Positions 36,569 to 45,644 of a DNA stretch of 64,000 nucleotides are shown in pieces. Source of the stretch: Chloroflexi bacterium 44-23. Lineage in GTDB: Bacteria > Chloroflexota > Anaerolineae > Anaerolineales > Anaerolineaceae. Both the position numbers and the translations under genes were made by a program. The notes under the pieces are model-generated. The model ran no database searches. It was not told the origin of the DNA and saw only the letters and a program-made list of their open reading frames with translations. The stretch lies in the NCBI GenBank assembly GCA_001899005.1, contig MKUW01000028.1:159807-223806 (forward strand). Direction: 5' to 3'. Positions within the stretch are counted from its first letter, which is position 1; every line of letters begins with the position of its first letter.

Positions 36569-36912
36569 AATCTGGTAACTACCTTAAATGTTAATAGCGA
36601 TATCATCTATTATGCATGAAATAGACCAAATTTAAAAGCATATTCTTGAGGCAAATTTAAAGCTGCATTTCAAAAATAAGATGGTTGTTAGATTCTTATA
36701 CCTCTTTTGCCACTTTGTTCTTCGCATTGCTACAATTTCATCTTTTTTTGAGTGTAATTCGCGTTTCGATTCTAAAAATAACACCAAACTTCACAAAGCT
36801 GATCTATGGATATTACATTTTTTGATCTTATAACAACAAGCCTGGTTCAGGGTGACGAGATTCCACAAGGTTTCCACGCCTGGTTATAAATTTTCTGATG
36901 GAGGCTTTTGCG
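36569..36912. other. Intergenic region, little visible structure
   Basis: 344 bases between two minus-strand genes. It must contain the promoter of the bactofilin-like gene and the end of the M42 operon transcript. The octamer GCCTGGTT occurs twice as a direct repeat, near 36840 and 36888. No gene or convincing terminator was found. Confidence 0.4.
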
Positions 36913-38277
36913 CTAAGGGTTTTCAACCCTTTCCATAACTTCCTGTGCAGCAATCGGTGCAGTCGTTTTCCCGGATAAAATCTGGATGACCTGTTCTGTC
37001 AAAATCGGGCCAAGGAAAGTCAGGATTTCTGTACGGGGCTTGACGATTCCCGATAGTGCGACTCGCTCCAGGATATGGCGCAGATTCTGATCTTCCCAAC
37101 CCACCAGCGAACTGGGACGCACAGGCAAGGCCCCCTGAGCCGAAGACCATTCTTCCAGAAAATTCGGATCAGTAAGAAATTCAATTAAACGCGCATTGGT
37201 AGGGTTATGCTCACTTTGTGGGTCAGAAATACACCACACCCAACCATCCACAAAGGTGGAGGAGGGTTTATCGATCATTGGCATTGACAATGCTGATGAA
37301 TCTTCAACCTGATCATGCAGGTAGCGGGAACTCCAGGTAATTACCCAATTGCTACGTAACTCGTTATACGCAGTCCATGCCTCAACATCTTTTTGAATTT
37401 GCGTTGTCCATAGTGGAAAAACACCCGCAGACGCACCATCGGCAAAAAGCTGAAACGTGGTAGTGAGGGCAACTTCGTCCATCGGAGGTATTCTTTGAGC
37501 ACTGCCAATATCACCTCCAGCTGCTTGATAGATCGACAGAGCTACCAGTGCTTGTGGGTCTGCCGCAGGAAAAGCCAATGGTTCTCCCCGTTTTAGAGCT
37601 TCTTGCCAACTCTGCGGCTGCGCTCCAATAATATCCGGACGATTTACCAAAATGAGGGCATCACCAAAAAACGGCAATCCATAACTGCTTCCCCCAACGA
37701 CTACCATATCACGAGCGTACTGATACCAATCCTCGCCATCGATGTTTGTCGAGTATGAATCGAACGGGTAAATTAATTTTCGTGACACAGCTGTCTCCAA
37801 ATCGGAACGGGAAAGCGCAACGATTGATGGCATGGCAGCCTCTGCAGCCCCGTTAGTAATGGATAGCGATTCAAGAATTCCGGTTGGCCCTGAAGCAGGT
37901 TTGACCCGTACCTGAATAAAGACATCTTTATTGGCTTGTTCAAATTCAGCAATTCGATCCCGGAGTAATTTGGCAGCTATTGAGTCCAATTGCGGATCAA
38001 ATTGGGGAGGTACCCATATTACCAGATTTAATATTCCCAATTCCGGCGAAGGGGTTGTAATTTCTGCCTGCTGTGTCTTCGTTTGGGCTGGTGTAATCGT
38101 TGTCGAAGATACAGGCAAGGTCGGGGTAGCTGGTTGGACAATTTGTCCAACTATTTGATTAAATATTTGGGTGGCGTTACTGGCAAAATCGCAACCACTT
38201 AAAACCAATATGCCTCCCAGTAAAACTGCGGGTAATAATAACCGCCAGGGCTGCTTTTGGAGATTCTTAAATTTCAT
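36913..38277 (-). CDS. Extracellular solute-binding lipoprotein (ABC importer type), no permease nearby
   Basis: 454 residues. The signal peptide ends in the lipobox LSGC (Cys about 29), followed by a Thr/Pro linker, then a family 1 solute-binding protein fold (LNLVIWVPPQFDPQ…, GIL-x5-ITNGAAEAAMPSIVALSRSDLETAV, VVGGSSYGLPFFGDALILVNRPDI). Such proteins usually deliver sugars or oligosaccharides to an ABC permease, but no permease or ATPase lies in this operon. Its ATG shares a base with the stop of the upstream M42 peptidase gene (TAATG), so the two are translationally coupled. It may work with a distant permease or be a sensor. The ligand is unknown. Confidence 0.85.
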   Translation of the reverse strand: MKFKNLQKQPWRLLLPAVLLGGILVLSGCDFASNATQIFNQIVGQIVQPATPTLPVSSTTITPAQTKTQQAEITTPSPELGILNLVIWVPPQFDPQLDSIAAKLLRDRIAEFEQANKDVFIQVRVKPASGPTGILESLSITNGAAEAAMPSIVALSRSDLETAVSRKLIYPFDSYSTNIDGEDWYQYARDMVVVGGSSYGLPFFGDALILVNRPDIIGAQPQSWQEALKRGEPLAFPAADPQALVALSIYQAAGGDIGSAQRIPPMDEVALTTTFQLFADGASAGVFPLWTTQIQKDVEAWTAYNELRSNWVITWSSRYLHDQVEDSSALSMPMIDKPSSTFVDGWVWCISDPQSEHNPTNARLIEFLTDPNFLEEWSSAQGALPVRPSSLVGWEDQNLRHILERVALSGIVKPRTEILTFLGPILTEQVIQILSGKTTAPIAAQEVMERVENP

Positions 38278-39272
38278 TACAAAACTATTGCTTCACTGAG
38301 AAAGGCTGTCAGTAACAAGACAGCGTTCTCAACATCGTGAAAATCTACCATTTCAGATGGTGAGTGAATATATCGCGTTGGGACTGAAACACAACCTGCC
38401 GGCATACCAGCTCTGGTTATTTGCATGGCACGTGCATCGGTGGAACCGCCCAATAAAACTTCGCGTTGGTAGGGAATTTTATTCTTTTGCGCACAATTCA
38501 CCAACGCATTCACCAGATTCGGATCGGCCAGCATGCCTGAATCTTTGATTTTAATTGCTGGCCCAGCGCCTAACTTAACATCCATGACTGCCCCGCGCGG
38601 CGTATCACCAGTACCGGTGACATCCACCGCAATACCCACATCAGGATCAATACCAAAGGCTGCTGTTGTAGCACCACGAGTTCCCACTTCCTCCTGTGTG
38701 CTAAAAACAAAATACAATTCATTGATTGAGCTCTTAATGTTGCGTAAAGTCTCAATCAATACAGCTACACAAACCCGGTCATCCATGGCTTTGGAGATAA
38801 GTCTATCTCCCAAATCTTCAAATGGGCGATCAAATGCTGCTACATCGCCTATTTTCACCGGGCTATCCTGAGGGCTGGTGGCTCCGACATCAATGAACAT
38901 ATTTTCAAATGAGTGTACATTGGCCTGGTTATCCAAACGCTCGCCGCCGATAACCCCCGCGGCACCATTTAAAAAGCGGACACGGCTGCCATAACAGGTA
39001 TGCGGCCGCACACCTCCAATGGTTGTAAAACGGGCAAACCCGTTTTTATCAACATGTGTGACCATCACGCCAATTTCGTCAATATGAGCGGCCAGCATGA
39101 TCTTTAAGCCATTTTTTGTTTTCTTTCCTTTGCGAACAATTAAGTTCCCCATCGCATCGGTTGAAATCTCATCAGCAAGTTTTTCTACTTCTGCTCGAAC
39201 CACTTCCCGAATTCTGGTTTCGTACCCGGAAGGTCCAACTGTCTCTACTAATTTTTTAATTAATGTTTTCAT
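38277..39272 (-). CDS. M42-family aminopeptidase (third of cluster)
   Basis: 331 residues from ATG 39272, which follows AGGAG. An upstream in-frame ATG at 39347 is rejected for lack of a site and overlap with the AAC(3) gene. Metal and catalytic elements are AAHIDEIGVMV (His ligand, Asp), AMDDRVCVAVL (bridging Asp), TQEEVGTRGA (catalytic Glu-Glu), AVDVTGTGDTP (Asp ligand) and the final RYIHSPSEMVD (His ligand). M42 enzymes form dodecameric tetrahedral particles that remove N-terminal residues from peptides in the cytoplasm. It is the fourth gene of a peptidase operon and is coupled to the solute-binding lipoprotein downstream. Confidence 0.94.
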   Translation of the reverse strand: MKTLIKKLVETVGPSGYETRIREVVRAEVEKLADEISTDAMGNLIVRKGKKTKNGLKIMLAAHIDEIGVMVTHVDKNGFARFTTIGGVRPHTCYGSRVRFLNGAAGVIGGERLDNQANVHSFENMFIDVGATSPQDSPVKIGDVAAFDRPFEDLGDRLISKAMDDRVCVAVLIETLRNIKSSINELYFVFSTQEEVGTRGATTAAFGIDPDVGIAVDVTGTGDTPRGAVMDVKLGAGPAIKIKDSGMLADPNLVNALVNCAQKNKIPYQREVLLGGSTDARAMQITRAGMPAGCVSVPTRYIHSPSEMVDFHDVENAVLLLTAFLSEAIVL

Positions 39273-39306
39273 GAAAAGTCTCCTGTCACCACAGTCTCTT
39301 ATTAAT

Positions 39307-40134
39307 CTAATTCCGGTGTTTTTGCATCCAATCGATGGCAAAATCAACTAAAGGTTTTTGTTTTAACAGAATTGCATCTGCCTGCCCCACCTTACCCGTG
39401 TGAATATTGTGGGGATAGTGATCTGTGTAATCCTGCCCTATCATAGCAAAATCATCTGAAATGAGATCCAAACTGGAGAATGCAACCCACTTCCGCTTTC
39501 CAGATACCAGCATAGCACAGCCATCTTCGATCCACTTTTTATTGCGAAAGTTTGCCTTGTATTCAGCCAGATGAATAGATGAATTGTTGGCATGGGTTAC
39601 ACCTAGCAGCAAGACCCAACCATCGAGATCGTATATTTTTTGTAGAGGAGAACCCTCTCCCATCGAACTTTCAAGAAGATGGCCATCCGTTATCGAATGT
39701 GCATGCTTACCATAAGCGCAAAAAGAATCCTGTGGGTGATTGCTGCGAACGACTCCATCCATTTTACGAAAGACTTCCGGGATATTTCCTATCCCTCTCG
39801 TAGGCGTTAAAGAGGGGTTGAACGCTGGCATATTCTCCCGAATGATATCCACCCAGGAGACTGGGACCGGTGGATGTGCCCAATTGGCCGGGTTGGAGTT
39901 TTCACCACAATAAGCCGGCATCACCAACGTACCTTCCATACCGACAACTTCTCGCAATGCCAGGATGACAGTTGCCGCACCACCACAAACCCATCCTAAT
40001 TTGCTGAGACTGGAATGGACAAGCACCACCATACCAGATTGCAACCCAAGCGCTTTTAAATCACTCAGCAGACTGGTAACCGTGACCGGCGTTTGTGTTT
40101 CAGCAATTAAGGCAGCTTCGCGTTCAATCGTCAT
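39307..40134 (-). CDS. AAC(3)-family N-acetyltransferase
   Basis: 275 residues of the aminoglycoside 3-N-acetyltransferase family. Landmarks are VLVHSSLSKLGWVCGGAAT near the N-terminus, the NHPQDSFCAYG motif and LLLGVTHANNSSIHLAEY with the catalytic His. Members transfer acetyl from acetyl-CoA to the 3-amino group of aminoglycosides, and many chromosomal members act on other, unknown amines. It is encoded inside the M42 aminopeptidase operon, 8 bases downstream of the second peptidase, so acetylation of a peptide or amino compound is at least as likely as antibiotic resistance. The M42 gene that follows starts 34 bases downstream. Confidence 0.9.
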   Translation of the reverse strand: MTIEREAALIAETQTPVTVTSLLSDLKALGLQSGMVVLVHSSLSKLGWVCGGAATVILALREVVGMEGTLVMPAYCGENSNPANWAHPPVPVSWVDIIRENMPAFNPSLTPTRGIGNIPEVFRKMDGVVRSNHPQDSFCAYGKHAHSITDGHLLESSMGEGSPLQKIYDLDGWVLLLGVTHANNSSIHLAEYKANFRNKKWIEDGCAMLVSGKRKWVAFSSLDLISDDFAMIGQDYTDHYPHNIHTGKVGQADAILLKQKPLVDFAIDWMQKHRN

Positions 40135-40142
40135 TATTACCG

Positions 40143-41228
40143 TTACCGTTCTTCAGACAATAACCCACGCTCAATTCGCTGGATGGCGGCATGCACCAAA
40201 GCCACGCTATTTTTCCAATCTTCAAGATGCGCAATCAATACCGCAGTATGTGCGTAACGCCCAGGTACTGAGATGGAAACAGAGGGGATACCTGCGCGGT
40301 TCTTATGAATTGCACCCGCATCTGTACCACCCTTGCCCGGCTGGCGGAACTGGTAAGGAATTTCCAGCAATTCAGCTGTTTCCACCAGCAAGTTGATCAG
40401 GCGTGGATCTGACAATGTGCCTGCATCAAGCCGGTAGATGGCAGGTCCCGCGCCCAGGTGCACATTATAACGAAAATTCTCCTCATCATCCCAGGTGGGA
40501 AGGTCATTCGCCGGAGTGGATTCAATCACAAAAGCAACATCAGGATCGAGTGCAAATCCAGCAACCTTGGCACCACGCGCGCCAATTTCCTCTTGTACTG
40601 TAAAGGCTGCCAGTAAGTCAACATTCTCTGGCGGATGTTTAACATATTCAATCAGAGTTGCTACACCAAGGCGATCATCCAAAGCCTTGCCAAACATACT
40701 GGGTCCATTTTGGAAAAAACGTGTGGCAAACGTGCCGCGATCGCCGACCTTAACTTTCTTAGAATTGCCCGGTCCAATATCAATTTTTAAGTTTTCAACG
40801 GGAATCGGCTTTTTAAGTTCATCAGCATCAGCTAAATGAATTGGTTTTGCACCAATTATGCCCGGAACACCATCTTTGCCTACCAGTACGGGTTTGCCGA
40901 CCAGCTGGCGATTGTCGATGCCGCCAACAATTTCAAAGGAGAAGAGACCATCTCCATCATCATTGACAAGCATGAATCCGACTTCATCCATATGAGCTGC
41001 AACCATCACACGTAGTGCATTTTTCTGCCTGGACTTGCGGGTAACCAACACATTGCCAAGTGCATCGATCTTAAGCTCATCAGCAACATCTTTTACTTCT
41101 TCCAAGACAATTTTGCGAACTGCTCCTTCATCACCAGAGACAGCAACAGAATCGGAAAGCCTGCGTAACAAATCAATTTGAGATTCACCAATTTGAGGGG
41201 TGGTCTTTAATAAATTATTTTTCTTCAT
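40143..41228 (-). CDS. M42-family aminopeptidase (second of cluster)
   Basis: About 361 residues from ATG 41228 (MKKNNLLK). An upstream ATG at 41315 lies inside the preceding gene and gives a non-homologous extension, so it is rejected. Active-site blocks are AAHMDEVGFMLV, ALDDRLGVATL, VQEEIGARGA, VIESTPANDLP (the metal ligand here is Glu rather than Asp) and RYAHTA. It overlaps the preceding M42 gene by 14 bases. The protein differs from its two neighbours in the metal ligand and in loops, so substrate preferences probably differ. Mixed dodecamers of the three paralogues are conceivable. Confidence 0.93.
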   Translation of the reverse strand: MKKNNLLKTTPQIGESQIDLLRRLSDSVAVSGDEGAVRKIVLEEVKDVADELKIDALGNVLVTRKSRQKNALRVMVAAHMDEVGFMLVNDDGDGLFSFEIVGGIDNRQLVGKPVLVGKDGVPGIIGAKPIHLADADELKKPIPVENLKIDIGPGNSKKVKVGDRGTFATRFFQNGPSMFGKALDDRLGVATLIEYVKHPPENVDLLAAFTVQEEIGARGAKVAGFALDPDVAFVIESTPANDLPTWDDEENFRYNVHLGAGPAIYRLDAGTLSDPRLINLLVETAELLEIPYQFRQPGKGGTDAGAIHKNRAGIPSVSISVPGRYAHTAVLIAHLEDWKNSVALVHAAIQRIERGLLSEER

Positions 41229-42291
41229 CTTCCACCTCATCCCAGTTGATCTTGTCCAGAAAATCAGGTTCCAGTCGTGCAATCGTTTCTGCCAGCAATC
41301 TACCAGTGCGTTCAATATCCTTCATGGCAATCAATTCAACCGGTGTATGCATATAGCGTAAAGGAATACTGATCACTATGGTAGGAATACCTGCACCTAC
41401 CACTTGCATTCCGTAAGCATCTGTCCCGGAATGGCGAGGCATTAATTCTTTTTGAAAGGGAATATCCAACTTTTCAGCCGTCTCCGCAAAACGCTTATAA
41501 ATGTAAGGGTGAATATTTGGACCCCAGCCCAAACATGGGCCTTTCGCCAGCGAGAGTGTGCGCCAATCGTTGGCACCCGGACCTTTAGCAAAAGTAACAT
41601 CAATCGCTACAGCAATCTGGGGTTTAATTTCATATGGTGAGGTGATACTGCCAGCCAGAGTCACTTCCTCCTGGACGGTAGCCACCGCCCAAACATCCCA
41701 GGCGTGCTGCAGATGGCTTAGTTCCAGCAGACATTGAGTGACCGCAGCCACTGAAGCACGATTATCGAGACTGTGCCCAGCCAGAGTATTTCCTTTCAAT
41801 TCCATTGGTTCCTGGCGAAATGAAATTAGATCGCCAACCCGCACCAATTGCTTAACTTGATCCGCCATTAATCCGGTATCCACAAACAAATATTCCATCG
41901 CAATCGATTTCCGATGCTGCGAAGAAGGCAGCAGATAATCCGGAGGCTGAACAATCACCCCTGGCATATCATTACGGCCATGAATAGTAACCAATTGGCC
42001 GGGCAAGATGCGGGGATCAATTCCGCCAATTCCCGTAAAGCGAAGCAATCCATCGGTAATGCTGGTCACCATCAAACCGATAGCATCCATATGAGCTGCC
42101 AGCAAAATAGCCGGCCGGGGAAGAGCACCATTCCCTCGTCGAAGGGCATGCAGACTCCCCAAGCGACTGGTAGAGATTTCATCCACCAGCGGTTCCCAGG
42201 AGGTTGTTATTAATTCTCTGATAGGTTTTTCATAACCGGATAAACCCGGCAGGGAGATCATCGATTTAAGCATTTCTTTGAGTTCAATCAT
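41215..42291 (-). CDS. M42-family aminopeptidase (first of cluster)
   Basis: 358 residues. The blocks are AAHMDAIGLMVTSI, SLDNRASVAAV (bridging Asp followed by Asn), VQEEVTLAGSI (catalytic Glu-Glu kept, with the usual GxRGA replaced by TLAGS), AIDVTFAKGPG (Asp ligand) and RYMHTPVE (His ligand). ATG 42291 starts MIELKEMLKS. It is preceded by a small membrane protein gene 31 bases upstream, likely the first gene of the transcript. The acidic C-terminus (DEVEDEEK) overlaps the next M42 start. Cytoplasmic peptide trimming is the expected role. Confidence 0.93.
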   Translation of the reverse strand: MIELKEMLKSMISLPGLSGYEKPIRELITTSWEPLVDEISTSRLGSLHALRRGNGALPRPAILLAAHMDAIGLMVTSITDGLLRFTGIGGIDPRILPGQLVTIHGRNDMPGVIVQPPDYLLPSSQHRKSIAMEYLFVDTGLMADQVKQLVRVGDLISFRQEPMELKGNTLAGHSLDNRASVAAVTQCLLELSHLQHAWDVWAVATVQEEVTLAGSITSPYEIKPQIAVAIDVTFAKGPGANDWRTLSLAKGPCLGWGPNIHPYIYKRFAETAEKLDIPFQKELMPRHSGTDAYGMQVVGAGIPTIVISIPLRYMHTPVELIAMKDIERTGRLLAETIARLEPDFLDKINWDEVEDEEK

Positions 42292-42322
42292 ATCTTTTCC
42301 TGAAAATATTATTTTTCATCGC

Positions 42323-42751
42323 TTATGGCGATGGTGGCGATATTGCAACAGTTGGAGGAGAAGGCGTAACAGTAGCTGGGGGCGGAGTATCCGTTGCAGT
42401 AGCTGGTGCCGGTGTGGTTGCCTCAAGAGTATTTGTAACAGTAATTGTCGGTGTAACCGTCCGGGTTGGTGTGTTGAAAGGCGTATAAGTGACAGTTGCC
42501 GTCCAGGTTTGGGTCACTGTAGATGTCGAAGTCTCTGTGGGTAGAAGATTAACTGTGGCAGAAGGTCTCGGCAAAGTAGCCGTCAGAGTATTTGTTGGGC
42601 TGGTAGTTGGGGTAGCCAGAATATTTTGCTGATTAATTTGCAAAGCAACCCTCCAGACAACAAAACCAATACAATAGCAGGCAAGCGATGAGATGATGAT
42701 TACAATGAGGGCAACCCTGGTGCGCCTACGCTTTTCAACTCTCAATGACAT
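42323..42751 (-). CDS. Small membrane protein with Thr/Pro-rich exported tail
   Basis: 142 residues. A basic start (MSLRVEKRRRTRV) is followed by one transmembrane helix (about 14-37, ALIVIIISSLACYCIGFVVW), then about 100 residues extremely rich in Thr, Pro, Val and Ala (TPTTSPTNTLT, TETSTSTVTQTWTATVT), with no globular domain. Such tails are extended and often glycosylated in Gram-positive-like or monoderm bacteria. Low-complexity coding sequence makes homology unsafe. It lies 31 bases upstream of the M42 cluster on the same strand. Confidence 0.65.
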   Translation of the reverse strand: MSLRVEKRRRTRVALIVIIISSLACYCIGFVVWRVALQINQQNILATPTTSPTNTLTATLPRPSATVNLLPTETSTSTVTQTWTATVTYTPFNTPTRTVTPTITVTNTLEATTPAPATATDTPPPATVTPSPPTVAISPPSP

Positions 42752-43197
42752 ATCGCCGCCACAGCATTATTTTAATTCGATTTGCCAAGAAATTATTCAA
42801 GTTCATGTCAGTTTATTCTAACCTAATTGAGCAAAAAAGGATATTTGATGAGCGGTTCGAAAAAGGATATAAATTTTCGTTTCCAAATTGAAAACTCATT
42901 TTTGCCGGTAATCTCTTCTCATTTCCATTTCTGACAACCGGGTGAAAAATAATATTTTTGGGTTAAGCGTAAAGCACTTGATAATCGCATAATCAATGAA
43001 CAAACCGTAAAGCAACTGCGCACACATCCTTGGGTTGGAACCACAACCATGGCCTCGCTTTTCCACGCACACAAAGTATTATCCAAAACCCGCACGCTTT
43101 CAAACAGTGAATCTCAGCTAAGAGAAACCATCCTTGGAACTGCGCTGTTTTTTTCATTCTCGGGTAGGCTACAAAAACCTGGAATTAAACTTTTCCT
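42752..43197. other. Intergenic region with a start-less open frame
   Basis: 446 bases between two minus-strand genes. On the plus strand the frame 42953-43200 stays open for about 82 codons (…KQLRTHPWVGTTTMASLF…SNSESQLRETILGTAL), but the only ATG is in the middle and there is no ribosome binding site. It could be a gene relic. The promoter of the small membrane protein gene should lie near 42760-42830. Nothing else was recognised. Confidence 0.35.
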
Positions 43198-44163
43198 TTA
43201 ATTTTTCTGATTCGGTTGTTTTTGCTTGATATAGCTGATTTCTTGCCGGACGGTCTGATAAAGAGTCTGAGCGTGCAAGTCCTCAATTGTGTAACAAGGG
43301 GATAGTAGATTATCTGCCAATGTTTTAGCCAACCCGCGGTCAAACGAGGCATGCTCCAGATTAATAACGATGGAGTGGATATTTTCTTCGGCAATCAAGC
43401 GCGCAATTTGATACGATTCAGGTAAAGGACCCAATTTTTTTCCCATCGCCACGTTTCCGGCACCATCGGTTAACAAGACCATCAATGGTACGACATCCGG
43501 GTGAGTAATTTTTTCACGCATCAGAACCTCATAAGCGAGCTTTAAACCGGCCGAGAGGGGTGTCTTACCACCCACCGGTATATTCTGCAAAGCTCGTTCC
43601 GCCAGGGTAACTGAATTGGTAGGCGAGAGAATCAATGTAGCGCTGTCCTTTTGAAAAACGATCATCCCAACTCTATCGCGCCGCTGGTAAGCGTCATTCA
43701 AAAGCGAAAGGATAGCTCCTTTGGCTGCTGCCATTCGTTCCGCCACAGCCATCGACCAGGATGCATCGACCACAAAAAGTATCAGGTTGGCTGTGCGACG
43801 TACCCGCACCTTGCGCATATAATCCGCAGGTTGAATGGCAAACGCAACGCGTTTACGCTGTTCACTACGCCGTTTTTGAAAGGGAGCCGCAGCCCGCATT
43901 GTGGCATCAAACGCAAGATCGTCTGCCTTACCGCCGGCCGGTCTTGACTGGGTATACCTTCCGCGTTTTCTTTCCGTTCGTGTAATGGAGCGTCGCCCGG
44001 ATTTGGAGCGAATTATTTTATCAAGAGGCGTATTGAGCCGTCGGGGAGTAAATTGGCCTTCTGCTTTAACCACTTTGCCACCTTGCCACCAATTTGCATT
44101 AAATTCCTGAAATAATGCGTTTGGGTCGGGGACAGCATCACCCATATCGGGTGTATCCTTCAT
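43198..44163 (-). CDS. VWA-domain protein, Mg-chelatase subunit D (BchD/ChlD) C-terminal-like
   Basis: 321 residues. The C-terminal two thirds is an integrin-I/von Willebrand A domain with a complete MIDAS: VVDASWSMAV (DxSxS), GGKTPLSAGL (Thr) and LLTDGAGNVAM (Asp). The N-terminal basic region (RSKSGRRSITRTERKRGRYTQS) matches the linker before VWA in BchD/ChlD, but the AAA+ half of a normal subunit D is missing. It lies 23 bases after the gene for a subunit-I-like ATPase and probably forms the motor complex with it for metal insertion (Mg or Co) into a tetrapyrrole, or for another MoxR-like remodelling role. No porphyrin genes are nearby. Confidence 0.88.
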   Translation of the reverse strand: MKDTPDMGDAVPDPNALFQEFNANWWQGGKVVKAEGQFTPRRLNTPLDKIIRSKSGRRSITRTERKRGRYTQSRPAGGKADDLAFDATMRAAAPFQKRRSEQRKRVAFAIQPADYMRKVRVRRTANLILFVVDASWSMAVAERMAAAKGAILSLLNDAYQRRDRVGMIVFQKDSATLILSPTNSVTLAERALQNIPVGGKTPLSAGLKLAYEVLMREKITHPDVVPLMVLLTDGAGNVAMGKKLGPLPESYQIARLIAEENIHSIVINLEHASFDRGLAKTLADNLLSPCYTIEDLHAQTLYQTVRQEISYIKQKQPNQKN

Positions 44164-44186
44164 TTCAGAAGTATTTGTTCCGTCAG

Positions 44187-45293
44187 TTAAATTTTTTTTT
44201 TCGCTGTCCCTTTGTCAGCATCAGTATCCGAGGGCGATTCTTCATCCCCCTGACCGGATGCTTCGCCACCGCTGAGCTGATCGATTCGTTCCTTTAACTC
44301 CTGCATGGTGGCCACTTCTTTTTCAAATGGGCTCCGTTTCATACGATGGGGCAGCACCAATTCGGAAGCACGGGCAATATCCAGCTCGTTTATCATGGTG
44401 CGCCCTTCAAAAGCTGCTTGTGCTCTGGCTGTTTTTAGAATAACGATATCCGGGCGGTGACCGTCCACACCCAGCGAGGCGGTCAAAGATGCAATGATAA
44501 TCAAATCGCGGCTGGTATGTTTTACCTGGAGCACCAACTTACGGGCCACTTCAATTTGATCTGTAAGTTTTTTTTCACTTTCTTCCCATTGCTCGCGAAA
44601 TTGCTGGGGATCAGCCTCAAAAGCCAGGTTACGTTGCATAATTTTTACCCGATCGCGGGAATCAAGAATGCCATGAATATCCACTGATAATGCAAAGCGA
44701 TCCAAAAGCTGCGGGCGCAAATCGCCTTCTTCGGGGTTCATTGTGCCCACCAGGATAAATCGTGCCGGATGTACAAATGAGATTCCTTCACGTTCAACAA
44801 TGTTCATGCCCATAGCGGCGGAATCGAGCAAAACATCAACCACGTGGTCATCCAACAAGTTTACTTCATCAATATAAAGCAGACCGCGGTTGGCAGCAGC
44901 CAAAACACCGGGCTCAAATTTCCGTTCACCCCGTTGAATGGCTCGTTCTATATCCAAGGTTCCCACCACACGATCCTCAGTGGCAGAAACAGGCAGATTG
45001 ATGAAGGCAGTTGGACGGATTGTTATCGGAAGATCTTCACCGCCGGCAAACCGTTCCTGGCATTCGGTGCACCATGAAGACGGACTTTCAGGGTCACAAC
45101 CAAAACGGCAATCACTGACAGCTTTGACATTCGGCAAAAGGGCTGCCAAAGCACGTGCTGCCGTTGACTTTGCCGTTCCCCTTTCACCTCGAATCAAAAC
45201 GCCCCCAATGCGTGGGTCAACAGCATTGAGAATCAATGCCCGTTTCATGCGTTCTTGTCCTACGATAGCTGTGAAGGGAAAAATTTGTTGCAT
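44187..45293 (-). CDS. Mg-chelatase subunit I-like AAA+ ATPase (BchI/ChlI family)
   Basis: 368 residues. Walker A is GERGTAKSTAAR, Walker B is LLYIDEVNLLDDH, with NPEEGDLRPQLLDRFAL downstream (sensor and Arg finger). The family-specific cysteine insert is present (CRFGCDPES…CTEC). The C-terminus carries an extra acidic low-complexity tail (SGGEASGQGDEESPSDTDAD) that resembles the linker of subunit D, as if a BchD linker had moved to this protein. It forms hexameric rings that drive metal chelation with subunit H/CobN, which is not in the window. First gene of the two-gene operon, starting at ATG 45293. Confidence 0.93.
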   Translation of the reverse strand: MQQIFPFTAIVGQERMKRALILNAVDPRIGGVLIRGERGTAKSTAARALAALLPNVKAVSDCRFGCDPESPSSWCTECQERFAGGEDLPITIRPTAFINLPVSATEDRVVGTLDIERAIQRGERKFEPGVLAAANRGLLYIDEVNLLDDHVVDVLLDSAAMGMNIVEREGISFVHPARFILVGTMNPEEGDLRPQLLDRFALSVDIHGILDSRDRVKIMQRNLAFEADPQQFREQWEESEKKLTDQIEVARKLVLQVKHTSRDLIIIASLTASLGVDGHRPDIVILKTARAQAAFEGRTMINELDIARASELVLPHRMKRSPFEKEVATMQELKERIDQLSGGEASGQGDEESPSDTDADKGTAKKKI

Positions 45294-45644
45294 AGTGGCA
45301 TCCTGTCCTGTTTTTTTTCAAAGTAAACAAGCATTTTTTTACTGTTTTTTTTACCTGTTAAATTGAGTGTACCATTGCGAAAACGAGCTCGCATCCATCA
45401 CCCGAACCTAAATTGTACACCTAACTTCTTATTAATTGCTTCAACTCAGGTAAAACATTATTTTTACGGATAAATAGTTCTCAGTCAAGTTTCTTAAGAA
45501 TTACTCAACCAAAATCATATGGTTATGCCTGATCACATGAATCCTACCCATCTCTTTTCCTCAGCCAACTTCTAAAGGGGCTATCGATTAAATTGGGGCC
45601 AATAAACGATGTTTATCAATTAAGAGTCTTGGTAAAATGAATTT
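45294..45644. other. Divergent intergenic region, no gene seen
   Basis: 351 AT-rich bases between the chelatase-like operon (-) and the DUF2905 gene (+). It should hold both promoters. TAAAAT just before the DUF2905 ATG is a weak -10 candidate. No hairpins or repeats of note. Confidence 0.4.

Noticed and set aside
39307..40134. Reading the AAC(3)-family gene as an acquired antibiotic-resistance gene
   Set aside because: It is embedded in a peptidase operon, without mobile elements or distinct base composition, so chromosomal metabolic function is more likely.
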